Of a DNA stretch of 42,102 bases, positions 22,337 through 30,123 are shown piece by piece. Source of the stretch: Phycisphaera sp. GTDB taxonomy: Bacteria > Planctomycetota > Phycisphaerae > Phycisphaerales > Zrk34. The notes beneath the pieces are model-generated. The model was not told where the DNA came from and made no database searches. It saw nothing but the letters and a program-made list of their open reading frames with translations. The position numbers were made by a program, and so were the translations under genes. The DNA lies in NCBI GenBank assembly GCA_016125285.1, contig WGMA01000047.1, positions 1 to 42,102 of the forward strand, given 5' to 3'. Every line of letters starts with the position of its first letter. Position 1 is the first letter of the stretch.

Positions 22337-22487
22337 GGCAGCGTCCTTGCTGTGAGCGGTCGAAATCAAGATGCCCCGGGGCGGCCGGGGGCGGGCGCGG
22401 TCTGGCTCGAGATCCGCGGGGCATCTGTGGCCCCAAAGTGGTCCCAGCGCGTGCCGGCCCGCCCCGGCCGGGGATGAGAATGAGCGA

Positions 22488-23033
22488 TCAGAACGGCGTA
22501 TTGCCCGGATCGTGATCCGCCGGCGGCCGGCTGGCGCCGGTCCCTGCCGGGACGTTCAGCCGCTTGTTGAAGTACACGTTGGCGAACTCGTCGCGCGTCT
22601 TCTTCGTGACCTCCAGCGTCAGGTCCAGCAGCGAGTCGAGGTGGTTGGGCAGGTCGCTGAAGCGGCCGAGCTTCAGGCCGAGCGTCTCGAGGTCGCCCTT
22701 GATGAAGCCCAGCGTCTTCTCGTTGATCACCGCCGTCTTGAAGATGTGGCGCCCCTCGTGCGGGCCGCTGATCACGACCAGGTCCCACTTCAGCGCGTCG
22801 TTGCCTTTCGACGTGCGGCCGGGCTTGACCGTGTGCACCTTCACCTGGTACTTGCCGTCGGGCACCTCGTCGTGGTCGACCGCCTGCGCCGCGGCGTACT
22901 CGTCGTCGTACTGCGACAGGTCGCCGTCGTACGTGTCGCTGGGGTCGCCTCCGGGGCCGGGGGCGTCGAAGGCGCCGCCGGGCTGGGGGTTGTCACGGGT
23001 GGGTGTGGTGGTTGTGGTGTTCGGTACGTTCAT
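22488..23033 (-). CDS. DUF669 protein, probable ssDNA-binding
   Basis: A 181-residue protein. Residues 1-45 are Thr/Asn/Pro/Gly-rich and disordered; residues about 60-165 match the DUF669 pattern: VPDGKYQVKVHTVKPGRTSK, ALKWDLVVISGPHEGRHIFK, TAVINEKTLGFIKGDLETLG and LTLEVTKKTRDEFANVYFNK, then RLN. DUF669 proteins occur in phages beside recombinase-like ATPases and are thought to bind ssDNA like SSB. AAAGGA precedes the ATG by about 11 bases. A GC-rich 150-base gap separates it from the ERCC4 gene. Confidence 0.85.
   Translation of the reverse strand: MNVPNTTTTTPTRDNPQPGGAFDAPGPGGDPSDTYDGDLSQYDDEYAAAQAVDHDEVPDGKYQVKVHTVKPGRTSKGNDALKWDLVVISGPHEGRHIFKTAVINEKTLGFIKGDLETLGLKLGRFSDLPNHLDSLLDLTLEVTKKTRDEFANVYFNKRLNVPAGTGASRPPADHDPGNTPF
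22987..23011. repeat. Dispersed repeat, copy 7
   Basis: GGGTTGTCACGGGTGGGTGT followed by GGTGG, in the N-terminal disordered part of the DUF669 gene (encoding TTTTTPTRDNPQP). Confidence 0.5.
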
Positions 23034-23107
23034 CGGTCTGTCCTTTCCTTGTTGGAATGAGATTGGTTGGGTTGGTCTGAATGGGGTGATTGGCGGTGCG
23101 AGTCGGG

Positions 23108-24868
23108 TCATTCGCTGCGCGTAAACGCTTCGACGAACGCGCCGTAGTCCAGCGGCATCACCTCGGGCAGCCTGCCCGTGCGGTCGCCGGCCTCGTAGGT
23201 GGGGTGGGGCTTGGTGCGGATGACGCGCTCGACGACGACGTTGCCCGCCTCGTCCTTGCGCTGCGCGGTGTCGCAGTAGAGGATCATGTCGACCAGGCCG
23301 AGCACGACGTGGCGTGCGCGGTCCGGCAGGCTCGGCTGCACACGCGTGTACGGGCCGGTGCGCGTCTTGACCTCTTTCTCGGTGGCGTGGGAGATGAGGA
23401 TCAGGCCGTACGGCAGGGACGCCAGCTTCGTCAGCACGCGGTGCCACTCGTTCTTGACGAACGCCCAGCCCTTGCCGTGGTCGAGGTCGCCCTCGTACTC
23501 CACGCCGTGCTTCTTGCAGACGTACTCCGAGCAGTACTTAAACGCGTTGTCCACCGTGTCGATGACGATCGTCTGGAACTCGTGCTTACCCGCGCCGACC
23601 AGGCGGCAGGCCTCGAGCAGGTCTTCCCACGTGTACGTGGGCACCTTGTACACCTCGAGCTCGCTCAGCCCCGGCTCGCACTCGAAGAACAGGGCGTCGG
23701 GGAAGCGGGAGGCGAACGTGGAGTTGTGGACGATGAAGTCGTTGGCCACGAAGTTGTGTGTTCCGGCGACCTCCAGGTCGTACACCGGCTCGACGCCCAG
23801 CGGCTCGATGCAGCGGATGCGATCGAACAGGACGGCGCCCGGGCGGTCGAGCTGCGTCTCGGCGGCGCGGATGTTGTACAGGGCGCGCCGCAACTGCTCG
23901 GCTCTCACCGCCTTCTCGCCGACCAGCGGGATGTTGTCGATGAACCGAAGGATGTCGGCCTTGGCCGCGACGTACAGCTCGGCGCCGTAGAGCTTGCCGT
24001 CGATGTAGCGGTCGCGGATGACGCTGACGATGCCGAACCGCAGCAGCAGGTGCTGGACCTGGCGGACCAGGCGGATCGACTTGGAGCTGTACGACACGCG
24101 GTGCCGCTCGACGCTGCCGTCGCAGGTGAACAGGCAGCCAAGGAACAAGGCCAGGCGCGACCGCTTGGCGGTGAACACGAAGTCGGGGATGAACTTCTCG
24201 CCGGATCGCACCCCGTCCAGCCCCACCTTCCGCAGGAAGCCCAGCACGTTGTTGCGGTCGCCGCGGCGGCCCTTGATCCGCGCGGCGGGCACGCCGGCGC
24301 TGCTGGTCAGCTCGCTGAAGTCGGCGCCGACCGCTTCCACCGCCTGCTGGAAATCCTCCATCACCACCGGGTCCGACTTGGTGAACAGCGGTGACGAGGC
24401 GCCCAACGACCCGTCGGCGATCAGGTACGCCAGGATCTTCATCCAGTGGCGGTTTGTGTTGCACCCGCCGAACAGGCCGGGGTACTCGGCGACCACCGCC
24501 ACGCGGTCGTTGGGCTCCAGGTCGCTCAGCGGCTTCCACCCCTCCCGCGTCAGCAGCGGGTGGTTGCCCGTCGCCTCGATGACGCGGCCGGTCTGCGTGG
24601 TCAGGCGGTAGAGCTGATCGGCGGGGTTGCGGATGTAGTCGGCGGGCGTGGCGCGGCGGATCACGCCGGCCGGCGCCATGGTGTGCACGTCGCCGTCGCG
24701 CCGCTCGATCATGTCGGCCAGCGTGCGCGGGCAGCCCGTCTGCGGGTCGTAGAGGATCGTGCCGCCGCCGAGGCACTTGCCCGCCTTCGGCACGGAATAT
24801 AAGAGGATGCTCTTCGACGACAGATCGGTGTTCGGCTTGGTCGGCTCGCTGGGCAGTTGGACGGGCAT
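23108..24868 (-). CDS. Phage AAA/RecA-fold ATPase (AAA_24, Sak4-like) interrupted by an intein
   Basis: A 586-residue precursor. Without the intein (residues 32-382) the host protein is 235 residues: LPSEPTKPNTDLSSKSILLY, then a Walker A SVPKAGK/STFASRFPD that the intein splits between K31 and S383. After it come YTWEDLLEACRLVG, FQTIVIDTVDNAF (Walker B), KGWAFVKNEWHRVLTKLASL and GLILISHATEKEV. The AAA_24 family in phages acts in recombination, often as a Sak4-like annealing ATPase. GGAGG sits 8 bases before the ATG. It lies between the DUF669 and nuclease genes. The ATPase would be inactive until splicing. Confidence 0.9.
   Translation of the reverse strand: MPVQLPSEPTKPNTDLSSKSILLYSVPKAGKCLGGGTILYDPQTGCPRTLADMIERRDGDVHTMAPAGVIRRATPADYIRNPADQLYRLTTQTGRVIEATGNHPLLTREGWKPLSDLEPNDRVAVVAEYPGLFGGCNTNRHWMKILAYLIADGSLGASSPLFTKSDPVVMEDFQQAVEAVGADFSELTSSAGVPAARIKGRRGDRNNVLGFLRKVGLDGVRSGEKFIPDFVFTAKRSRLALFLGCLFTCDGSVERHRVSYSSKSIRLVRQVQHLLLRFGIVSVIRDRYIDGKLYGAELYVAAKADILRFIDNIPLVGEKAVRAEQLRRALYNIRAAETQLDRPGAVLFDRIRCIEPLGVEPVYDLEVAGTHNFVANDFIVHNSTFASRFPDALFFECEPGLSELEVYKVPTYTWEDLLEACRLVGAGKHEFQTIVIDTVDNAFKYCSEYVCKKHGVEYEGDLDHGKGWAFVKNEWHRVLTKLASLPYGLILISHATEKEVKTRTGPYTRVQPSLPDRARHVVLGLVDMILYCDTAQRKDEAGNVVVERVIRTKPHPTYEAGDRTGRLPEVMPLDYGAFVEAFTRSE
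23723..24775 (-). mobile_element. Intein with LAGLIDADG homing endonuclease at the Walker A site
   Basis: A 351-residue intein from C32 to N382 of the precursor, with S383 as the first C-extein residue. Splicing block A is CLGGGTILYDPQTG; block B TGNHPLLTREGW has the TxxH histidine; the C-terminal blocks are LEVAGTHNFVANDFIVHN then S. Two LAGLIDADG-like helices are present: KILAYLIADGSLG near 145 and LALFLGCLFTCDGSV near 240, so the homing nuclease looks intact. Class 1, Cys/Asn/Ser chemistry. It sits exactly inside the P-loop (GK/ST), a favoured site because the sequence is highly conserved. Confidence 0.9.
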
Positions 24869-24895
24869 AGGTGGGACCTCCTTGTGTGCGTGTGA

Positions 24896-26032
24896 TCAGA
24901 ACGGTGAATCGATGTCGTCGTCGAGTCCGTCGGTGAGTCCGGGGGCGAGTCCGGGGGTGCCGATCGAACTGGTCAGCTCGATCAGTTCCTCGTGCGGCGC
25001 GACCGACTCGAACAGGTTGTCGCGGACGTTGGGGTTGAAGCCGGACTGGCAGTACGGCAGGTACGGGCAGGGGCGCTGGTACGAGAAGCAGTTGGACGTG
25101 TTCAGCAGCCACTTGCCGCGCCGGCGCGCGTCCAGGTACTGCTGCGTGACCTCCCAAACTTCCTCGGTGAGCAGGTTCATCCGGTCTTCGGATAGGAACA
25201 CGACTTCGCGATGGAACGCGCCCCCGGAATCCGTCTTGGCGTACCAGTCGGCCAGACGGGCGCGGAACTCGTCGTCGGTCTCGGGCAGCTGGCGCTTCGC
25301 CGTCGACTTGCCCGACTTGTTCTTCGCGGCGAGCGCGGCGCGTCGCTGTTCGTATTCCACTTCGGTCTCGCCGGCCTTCTGCTGCAGGCGGGTCTTAAGC
25401 AGCACGTTGTAGATGACGCCGACGATCGGATATCCCAGCTCGCGCAGGCAGTGGCTGTACAGCGCGATCTGCGTGTCGGTCCACAGCTTGTCGAGGTAGT
25501 TCGAATCCAGCACCGACGCGGTCTTGTGCTCGAGCAGGTACAGCTCGCCGTTGAGCTTGACGATGCCGTCGGCCTTGCCGGCCATGACGAAGGTTTGGCT
25601 GACGCGGCCGGTATCCGGGTTGCGGATCGGGCAGAGGAATTCCTTTTCCACCTCCACAACCTCGAACTCTTCCTTGGGATACCGGGCCGCGTAGCCTTCG
25701 AACATGGCACGCGCCAGATGATGCTGATGACGCTGGACGGGGTCGGCGGCGCGGTTATTAAAATCCCCGTCGATGTAGTCGAGCGTCGAGAACAGGCGCG
25801 CCGTGGGATCGGTCGACGGCGACAGCGTGTACCACCGCTCCAGCGCCCCGTGGATCACGCTGCCGAACGCCAGGGCGTCGGGGCGCTGCGGGCGTCGGAT
25901 GTGATCGACATAGCGGTGCTTGTACTTCCTCGGGCAGTTGCGGAAGGTGTTCAGCGCGCTGTACGTGAGCACCTGCCGGTTGCCGATCGCGGGGCTCGTC
26001 TCTGCGGGTGTGTCGTTCGTGATGGTGTGCAT
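24896..26032 (-). CDS. PD-(D/E)XK nuclease, RecB/Cas4-like with Fe-S cysteines
   Basis: A 378-residue RecB-family nuclease. LTYSALNTFRNCPRKYKHRY near residue 25 and FGSVIHGALERWY are typical of the family. The catalytic core is VMAGKADGIVKLNGELYLLE then HKTAS, i.e. D near 152, E-x-K near 166-168; QIALYSHCLRELGY follows. Four cysteines, one near residue 33 and three near 309-322 (NTSNCFSYQRPCPYLPYC), match a Fe-S cluster. The C-terminus (GTPGLAPGLTDGLDDDIDSP) is acidic. It would trim DNA ends for recombination. ATG 26032 is preferred over TTG 26050. It is the first gene of the long minus-strand operon. Confidence 0.9.
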   Translation of the reverse strand: MHTITNDTPAETSPAIGNRQVLTYSALNTFRNCPRKYKHRYVDHIRRPQRPDALAFGSVIHGALERWYTLSPSTDPTARLFSTLDYIDGDFNNRAADPVQRHQHHLARAMFEGYAARYPKEEFEVVEVEKEFLCPIRNPDTGRVSQTFVMAGKADGIVKLNGELYLLEHKTASVLDSNYLDKLWTDTQIALYSHCLRELGYPIVGVIYNVLLKTRLQQKAGETEVEYEQRRAALAAKNKSGKSTAKRQLPETDDEFRARLADWYAKTDSGGAFHREVVFLSEDRMNLLTEEVWEVTQQYLDARRRGKWLLNTSNCFSYQRPCPYLPYCQSGFNPNVRDNLFESVAPHEELIELTSSIGTPGLAPGLTDGLDDDIDSPF

Positions 26033-26182
26033 GGCCGTGTCGCTTCTCAAAACGGCGGCCCCCGCCCCGGAATTCCGCCCCGGAAGTCCGGGTGGAGCGT
26101 CCGGCGGGGTGTTGGGGGCCGCCAGGGTTGTTCGGTGTCTTGGTTCCGGGTGTTCCGGGGTCGGACGCTCTGCCCCTCACTG

Positions 26183-26323
26183 GCGACATGTCGCAAACGG
26201 CCGGTGCGACAAAACGGGTCGATGGAATAAGACAAGAAACGACAGCGGTTAACGGCCGGAAGATTTTTTGGAACTTTTTCAAACCCCTCCGCGACATGTC
26301 GCATTTGTCGCAGGTTTGTCGCA
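26183..26323. promoter_or_regulatory. Cluster of GCGACATGTCGC palindromes and half sites
   Basis: The 12-bp palindrome GCGACATGTCGC occurs exactly at 26183-26194 and 26291-26302. Half sites follow: GCGACA at 26206, and TTTGTCGCA at 26304 and 26315, the last two as 11-bp tandem repeats with GG between. This looks like binding sites of a dimeric regulator controlling the divergent operons; the regulator is not identified here. Confidence 0.65.
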
Positions 26324-26425
26324 GGCGGGGCGCAGCGAAAACACCCGCCGATGGACGCCGGGGGACGCCGGCGCGCACGGGGGGGTGGGGTTCAATTTAT
26401 TTCGGATGATACCCTAACAAACGCC

Positions 26426-26454
26426 TTGTATCTCGACATGCGTGTCGCTACAAT
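26426..26454 (+). promoter_or_regulatory. Rightward promoter with an operator-like site in its spacer
   Basis: TTGTAT (-35) and TACAAT (-10, 26449-26454) with a 17-bp spacer. CGACATGCGTGTCG (26434-26447), with CGACA/TGTCG arms, fills the spacer. A bound repressor would block RNA polymerase directly. It drives the four plus-strand genes from 26517 on; start near 26461, leader about 55 bases ending in GGGAGG. Confidence 0.75.
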
Positions 26455-26516
26455 CCACCCATCGGTTAGGGATACATCAGGGTATTTGAATCACGTTCAC
26501 GTATGGGAGGTCGCTC

Positions 26517-26873
26517 ATGAAATACCGCGTCATCATCGAAGAGTACGAAGACGGATTCGACGATCCGATCAGCCGCCACGAGGTCCGGTCCATGAACCGC
26601 GAGCCGGACGCTGACGACGACGATCTGGGTGAGCACCTGGGGTGCATCATCGGCCTGGCGATCAACGCCGCGTGCCACGGCGATCTGCCGAACGCCTACT
26701 TTGTCATTTCTGGCATCCTGCAGCGGGCGCATCACAACGAATCGCTGCTCTATGAGATCGGCCGCGCGATTGTCAACTGGGACCCCGACGACGATACGCG
26801 ATCGGGCCTTGATATCTGGGTCGACGACAAGTTTCAGAAGGTCGCGACCGGCAAGAAGTCCAGCGCCGCGTGA
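26517..26873 (+). CDS. Unknown early phage protein (118 aa)
   Basis: A 118-residue acidic protein MKYRVIIEEYEDGFDDPISR with an acidic loop (NREPDADDDDLGEHLGC), a helical middle (IIGLAINAACHGDLPNAYFV) and a basic C-terminus (FQKVATGKKSSAA). No family recognised. GGGAGG is 7 bases before the ATG. It is the first gene after the operator-controlled rightward promoter, the place for an early host-takeover or regulatory protein (inference from position only). It shows no HTH motif. Confidence 0.7.
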   Translation: MKYRVIIEEYEDGFDDPISRHEVRSMNREPDADDDDLGEHLGCIIGLAINAACHGDLPNAYFVISGILQRAHHNESLLYEIGRAIVNWDPDDDTRSGLDIWVDDKFQKVATGKKSSAA

Positions 26874-26976
26874 TCCAGCCGAGTCATTGCAGACACACGC
26901 GCGGCATGGGCGAGGTGGGATCGCTCTCCGCGTGATCGATCGAGACATTCATACACATCACAGCGAGGAGGTCAGC

Positions 26977-28212
26977 ATGTCCACATTCCATCTCAGGCGG
27001 TTCGGTCGCGTCGAAACGCTTGCATCCATGAACCCGCGGCGGCTGGCGGAACTGCTTGCGCCGCACGCGGAATACTTCGCCGGCCACGGCGTCGACGTAT
27101 CGGAATCCAACATCGACTACGAGGGCGTGACCGGCGTGCTGCGGGCGCTGAACACAGACGCGCCGCCCGGGTTGTGCGAGGCGTTGTATTTTATTCACGA
27201 GATGGCCACGCCCGGCGGGATGGACGCGCTGGTTGAGAGCGCGAGGTCGGCCGACATTCATGTTGATCCATCGGGCACGCCGGCGGACGTGGCGGTGTCC
27301 GCGTGGCTCGCATCTCCACCGCTCGTGCAGCGCGCTCACGCCCAGCAGCGGATGCGCCGCCCGCGTTCGTTCGAGACGTTCCGCAGTTGCGGATCGAACT
27401 ACGACTTCCCCGTGCCGACGTCCGACGAACTGGCCGCGCTCGAGTCGCGCCTCGACGACTGGTTCGATGGGCGCAGCCGCGGGCGCGGGGTGCGCGTGTT
27501 CGTGTTTTCACGGGGTGGGTGGGTGTGGTTCATGGTGCGTCACGGTGAGCCGATGAAGCGCGAGGCGACGATGGACGGGCATCGCCCGTGGATCATGTAC
27601 CGCCCGCAGCGGTACGACGTGCTGATCTACAACCCCGCGACCGGGGACCTGCGGGTCAACGCGCGGTCGGACGCGGATAAGGAAGAGTACCGCCGCGCGA
27701 TCGGGCGATGCGTGTTCGGCAGCGACGCGTTCTTCGAGCGCAAACCAAAATACTCGCTCGAGCCCATCCGCGAGGCGGGCCGTCAGTCGATGGTCTGCAG
27801 CGACATTCCCGGCGTCGCCCGCGTCACGCTCACGAGGCTGAAGGTGAAGGTCGGCGGGCCGTTTGTGCGCGTCGACACCATCGAGGCCAGCGACGTGTTC
27901 GCCGAGTATGCGCGGGCGCCGTGGGGATATCCTGACGACGCCGTGCTGGTCTCGGCGACCTTTGAGGTTCGCTTCACCGGGTCGAGCAAGCCGCGCATGG
28001 TCACGATTCTCTCTTCGTCCAAGGCGCAGTTCGTCCGCGACGAAGACGGGTTGCTCATTGAGGAATGGATGAACCGCAGAGGATTCTGCACAACGGGAGG
28101 TCAATATGACATCGACGACGCCAACGACAGCGGCAGCGACGAATCCATCGCCGGCCGCATCGCCATCGACGCTTCAACCGGTGAAGCTCGACCGGTTCTG
28201 GCGCACGCTTGA
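26977..28212 (+). CDS. Unknown early phage protein (411 aa)
   Basis: A 411-residue protein: MSTFHLRRFGRVETLASMNP, a helical LAELLAPHAEYFAGHGVDVS, then FETFRSCGSNYDFPVPTSDE and a beta-rich stretch (RGVRVFVFSRGGWVWFMVRH, PWIMYRPQRYDVLIYNPATG, DLRVNARSD). AIGRCVFGSDAFFERKP and VTLTRLKVKVGGPFVRVDT follow. No family recognised. GAGGAGG 6 bases upstream fixes the ATG at 26977 over an upstream in-frame ATG. The last 35 codons overlap the next gene in another frame. One GTGTTCAC-type repeat encodes FSRGGWVWF. Confidence 0.7.
   Translation: MSTFHLRRFGRVETLASMNPRRLAELLAPHAEYFAGHGVDVSESNIDYEGVTGVLRALNTDAPPGLCEALYFIHEMATPGGMDALVESARSADIHVDPSGTPADVAVSAWLASPPLVQRAHAQQRMRRPRSFETFRSCGSNYDFPVPTSDELAALESRLDDWFDGRSRGRGVRVFVFSRGGWVWFMVRHGEPMKREATMDGHRPWIMYRPQRYDVLIYNPATGDLRVNARSDADKEEYRRAIGRCVFGSDAFFERKPKYSLEPIREAGRQSMVCSDIPGVARVTLTRLKVKVGGPFVRVDTIEASDVFAEYARAPWGYPDDAVLVSATFEVRFTGSSKPRMVTILSSSKAQFVRDEDGLLIEEWMNRRGFCTTGGQYDIDDANDSGSDESIAGRIAIDASTGEARPVLAHA
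27502..27529. repeat. Dispersed repeat, copy 8
   Basis: GTGTTTTCACGGGGTGGGTG followed by GGTGTGG inside the 411-residue gene. It is the only copy in a plus-strand gene, read as FSRGGWVW. Confidence 0.5.
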
Positions 28213-29221
28213 GGCGCTGCCCGGCCACACCGACGTGATAGAGGCGTGGCGGCGGTACATGCTCGGCGAGTTGCCACTCATCCGGGGGTGGCTCGTCCCG
28301 ACGGACGAGGCGGCGCCGTCCTATCCGTGTCCGGCCAAGTGGTGCGGGACGCGCCACAACGTGGTCACGTTCGGCGCCGACGACCACGTGGCGATCAACC
28401 ACGACTGCCACGTCAAGGCGGCCCTAAAGGACCAGGACATCGCGATGTGGCGGCTGGACATGGTCGCCGTGCGGCGCGCGATCGCTTCGGCGATGGGTGT
28501 CGCGTTCGACGACGCGGCGATCGACGGCGCGCACGGCACACATCGCGTCGGATGGTACGAGCCGGTCGCCGGGTTCCGCTTCGGGGTGTACATGACCACG
28601 GCGAACACGCCCGATTGGTTCGACCGGGCGGTCCTCGCGGTCGCCGGGGCCACGGAGGGCCCGTTCATGCTGCTCGCGCCGACCGATCGATCGTTCGAGT
28701 CGTCCGCCGAGAGGATGGTACGGCAGCGCCGGGGGTTGTTCGTGTCGCTGCGTGAATCGCTCGCCTTCGACGGTGCCTGCCGGATCGTGGCGGCGGACGG
28801 CCTGGACGTGATCATGCGGAGGTTCCGCGACGCGGTGTTGCCGAAGGGCGGTGTTGATCCCGAACCCATGTTCTTCGCGACACCGACGGGTTCGACGTGG
28901 TCGGACGTGTCGATCCGATTCCTCGACGGTCACACCGTCACCGTGCGCGTCGGCGATGTCGTTCAAACCCTCAACTACACGCAGATGGGGATGGTCGACC
29001 TGCGGTCGGGATCGCCGAGCGCGCAGTGGGAACTGCTGCGTGTGTTCGCCGACGAACACGGCACGCTCACCTGGCGCAGCCGACAGGCGGATCGGCGCAA
29101 CGCCAAACGCAAAGAGCGTCTGGCGCGCGACCTTGGCCGGTTCCTGCGCATCGAGGGCGACCCGTTCGAGTGGGCAGACGGCGGGTGGCGGGCGAGGTTC
29201 CACATCCTCGACGGCGCGTGA
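28106..29221 (+). CDS. Unknown early phage protein with winged-helix-like C-terminus (371 aa)
   Basis: A 371-residue protein with a Thr/Ala/Pro N-terminus (TSTTPTTAAATNPSPAASPS), then LDRFWRTLEALPGHTDVIEA and CPAKWCGTRHNVV, HDCHVKA (two Cys/His pairs that may bind metal). The C-terminal 100 residues hold VSIRFLDGHTVTVRVGDVVQ and WELLRVFADEHGTLTWRSRQ, then KRKERLARDLGRFLRIEGDP, reminiscent of winged-helix C-terminal domains in planctomycete proteins. GGGAGG lies 6 bases before the ATG. Its first 35 codons overlap the previous gene out of frame. Confidence 0.7.
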   Translation: MTSTTPTTAAATNPSPAASPSTLQPVKLDRFWRTLEALPGHTDVIEAWRRYMLGELPLIRGWLVPTDEAAPSYPCPAKWCGTRHNVVTFGADDHVAINHDCHVKAALKDQDIAMWRLDMVAVRRAIASAMGVAFDDAAIDGAHGTHRVGWYEPVAGFRFGVYMTTANTPDWFDRAVLAVAGATEGPFMLLAPTDRSFESSAERMVRQRRGLFVSLRESLAFDGACRIVAADGLDVIMRRFRDAVLPKGGVDPEPMFFATPTGSTWSDVSIRFLDGHTVTVRVGDVVQTLNYTQMGMVDLRSGSPSAQWELLRVFADEHGTLTWRSRQADRRNAKRKERLARDLGRFLRIEGDPFEWADGGWRARFHILDGA

Positions 29222-29269
29222 TCCAATACATCCACAACCGAATTTCCAACCCCATAGAAAGGACACGTC

Positions 29270-29677
29270 ATGACCAACTCAATCACCTGCATCGGACACA
29301 TGGGCCGCGGGCGCTACGCCGAGTTGAACTTCGACGGCGCCGAGGCCGTCGTCGTGGACCGAACCCCCAACGGGCGCGTCGAGGTCGCCAGCGTGCCGAT
29401 CGGCGTGTACTACGCCGAGACGGACGAGCGATGCGCCCAGCTGATGCCCCAGGACCCGCAGAACCGGGCGCTGGCCGAGATCGTCGGCGCACCGGACTTC
29501 GTCGCGGCGCTGCGGGAGATCGTCCGTGTGCTGGGCGCGCGGTTCGGCGACGGGCTGTGCGACGTGGAGGCCAAGAATGTGACCGACGAGGAAATGCAGC
29601 GGTGGATTGACGAAGACTACGATCTGCTCTACGCGGCCCGCGACGCGCTGGTGTGGGCCGAGGTGCCGACGGATTGA
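29270..29677 (+). CDS. Unknown phage protein (135 aa)
   Basis: A 135-residue protein: a beta-rich N-terminus (CIGHMGRGRYAELNFDGAEA, VVVDRTPNGRVEVASVPIGV) and a helical C-terminus (DFVAALREIVRVLGARFGDG, DEEMQRWIDEDYDLLYAARD). No family recognised. AAAGGA lies 9 bases before the ATG. It is the last gene of the rightward early operon; a long structured gap follows. Confidence 0.7.
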   Translation: MTNSITCIGHMGRGRYAELNFDGAEAVVVDRTPNGRVEVASVPIGVYYAETDERCAQLMPQDPQNRALAEIVGAPDFVAALREIVRVLGARFGDGLCDVEAKNVTDEEMQRWIDEDYDLLYAARDALVWAEVPTD

Positions 29678-29708
29678 ACGGAAAACGAGAGAGCGCGCCG
29701 CATCACCG

Positions 29709-29850
29709 TCCAACATTCAACCCGCGGCCGGGACGTCTCGAAACGTGAGACTTTGACACCGGCGGGCGCATCCCACCGGGTTGACGATGCTTACGCGGAC
29801 GGGCCCGGTCTCAACGTGCGGTTGGCGTGAGACCGGCGTTGGACCCGCTG
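29709..29850. repeat. Diverged ~135-bp repeat, copy A
   Basis: Starts CCAACATTCAACCCGCGGCC and ends in GGTCTCAAC ... GTGAGACC, which is a 7-bp stem (GGTCTCA/TGAGACC). About three quarters of positions seem to match copy B by eye. It contains no likely gene. Confidence 0.6.
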
Positions 29851-29920
29851 GCGGACAGCGTGGAGGCGGGCGGCGCGCGGCACGCGCGGATGCCGCCGGT
29901 CGATCGTCGACCTGCCGATC

Positions 29921-30017
29921 GTGTTCACAGGGTGGTGGGTGTGTGGGTTGTTGGGTGCGGCGGCTGCGCCGCCGAGCGGTCTTCGAAAAAACCAACCCCC
30001 ACCCACCTGTGACCACC
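29921..30017. repeat. Inverted pair of dispersed GTGTTCAC-type repeats with GC hairpin
   Basis: GTGTTCACAGGGTGGTGGGT (29921) faces CAACCCCCACCCACCTGTGA (29994) in inverse orientation. Between them is CGGCGGC-TGC-GCCGCCG. These are copies 9 and 10 of the dispersed repeat. The pair could form a long stem in RNA or a cruciform. Confidence 0.6.
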
Positions 30018-30123
30018 ACCCCACACAAGCCCCCCGCACGCCCACTGCGGGCCGCGCGTTGTGCGGCGGTCCCAACCTTCACCTCGAACGCAATCCACGC
30101 GCGACCACACATCGCACCGCCTC

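Larger units (their letters stand above)
26033..26516. promoter_or_regulatory. Divergent regulatory gap between the two early operons
   Basis: A 484-base noncoding gap. The left part has GC-rich CCCCGGAA repeats (26066, 26078). The centre has operator-like GCGACATGTCGC palindromes. The right part is AT-richer, with the rightward promoter. GTTAGGG at 26464 is an inverse partner of CCCTAAC near 26411. A leftward promoter for the replication operon must lie here too but I cannot identify it with confidence. Confidence 0.6.

Noticed and set aside
22374-22474. GC-rich inverted repeat between the DUF669 and ERCC4 genes as a terminator
   Set aside because: The arms need a bulge, the loop is about 60 bases and there is no T run; genes on both sides belong to the same operon.
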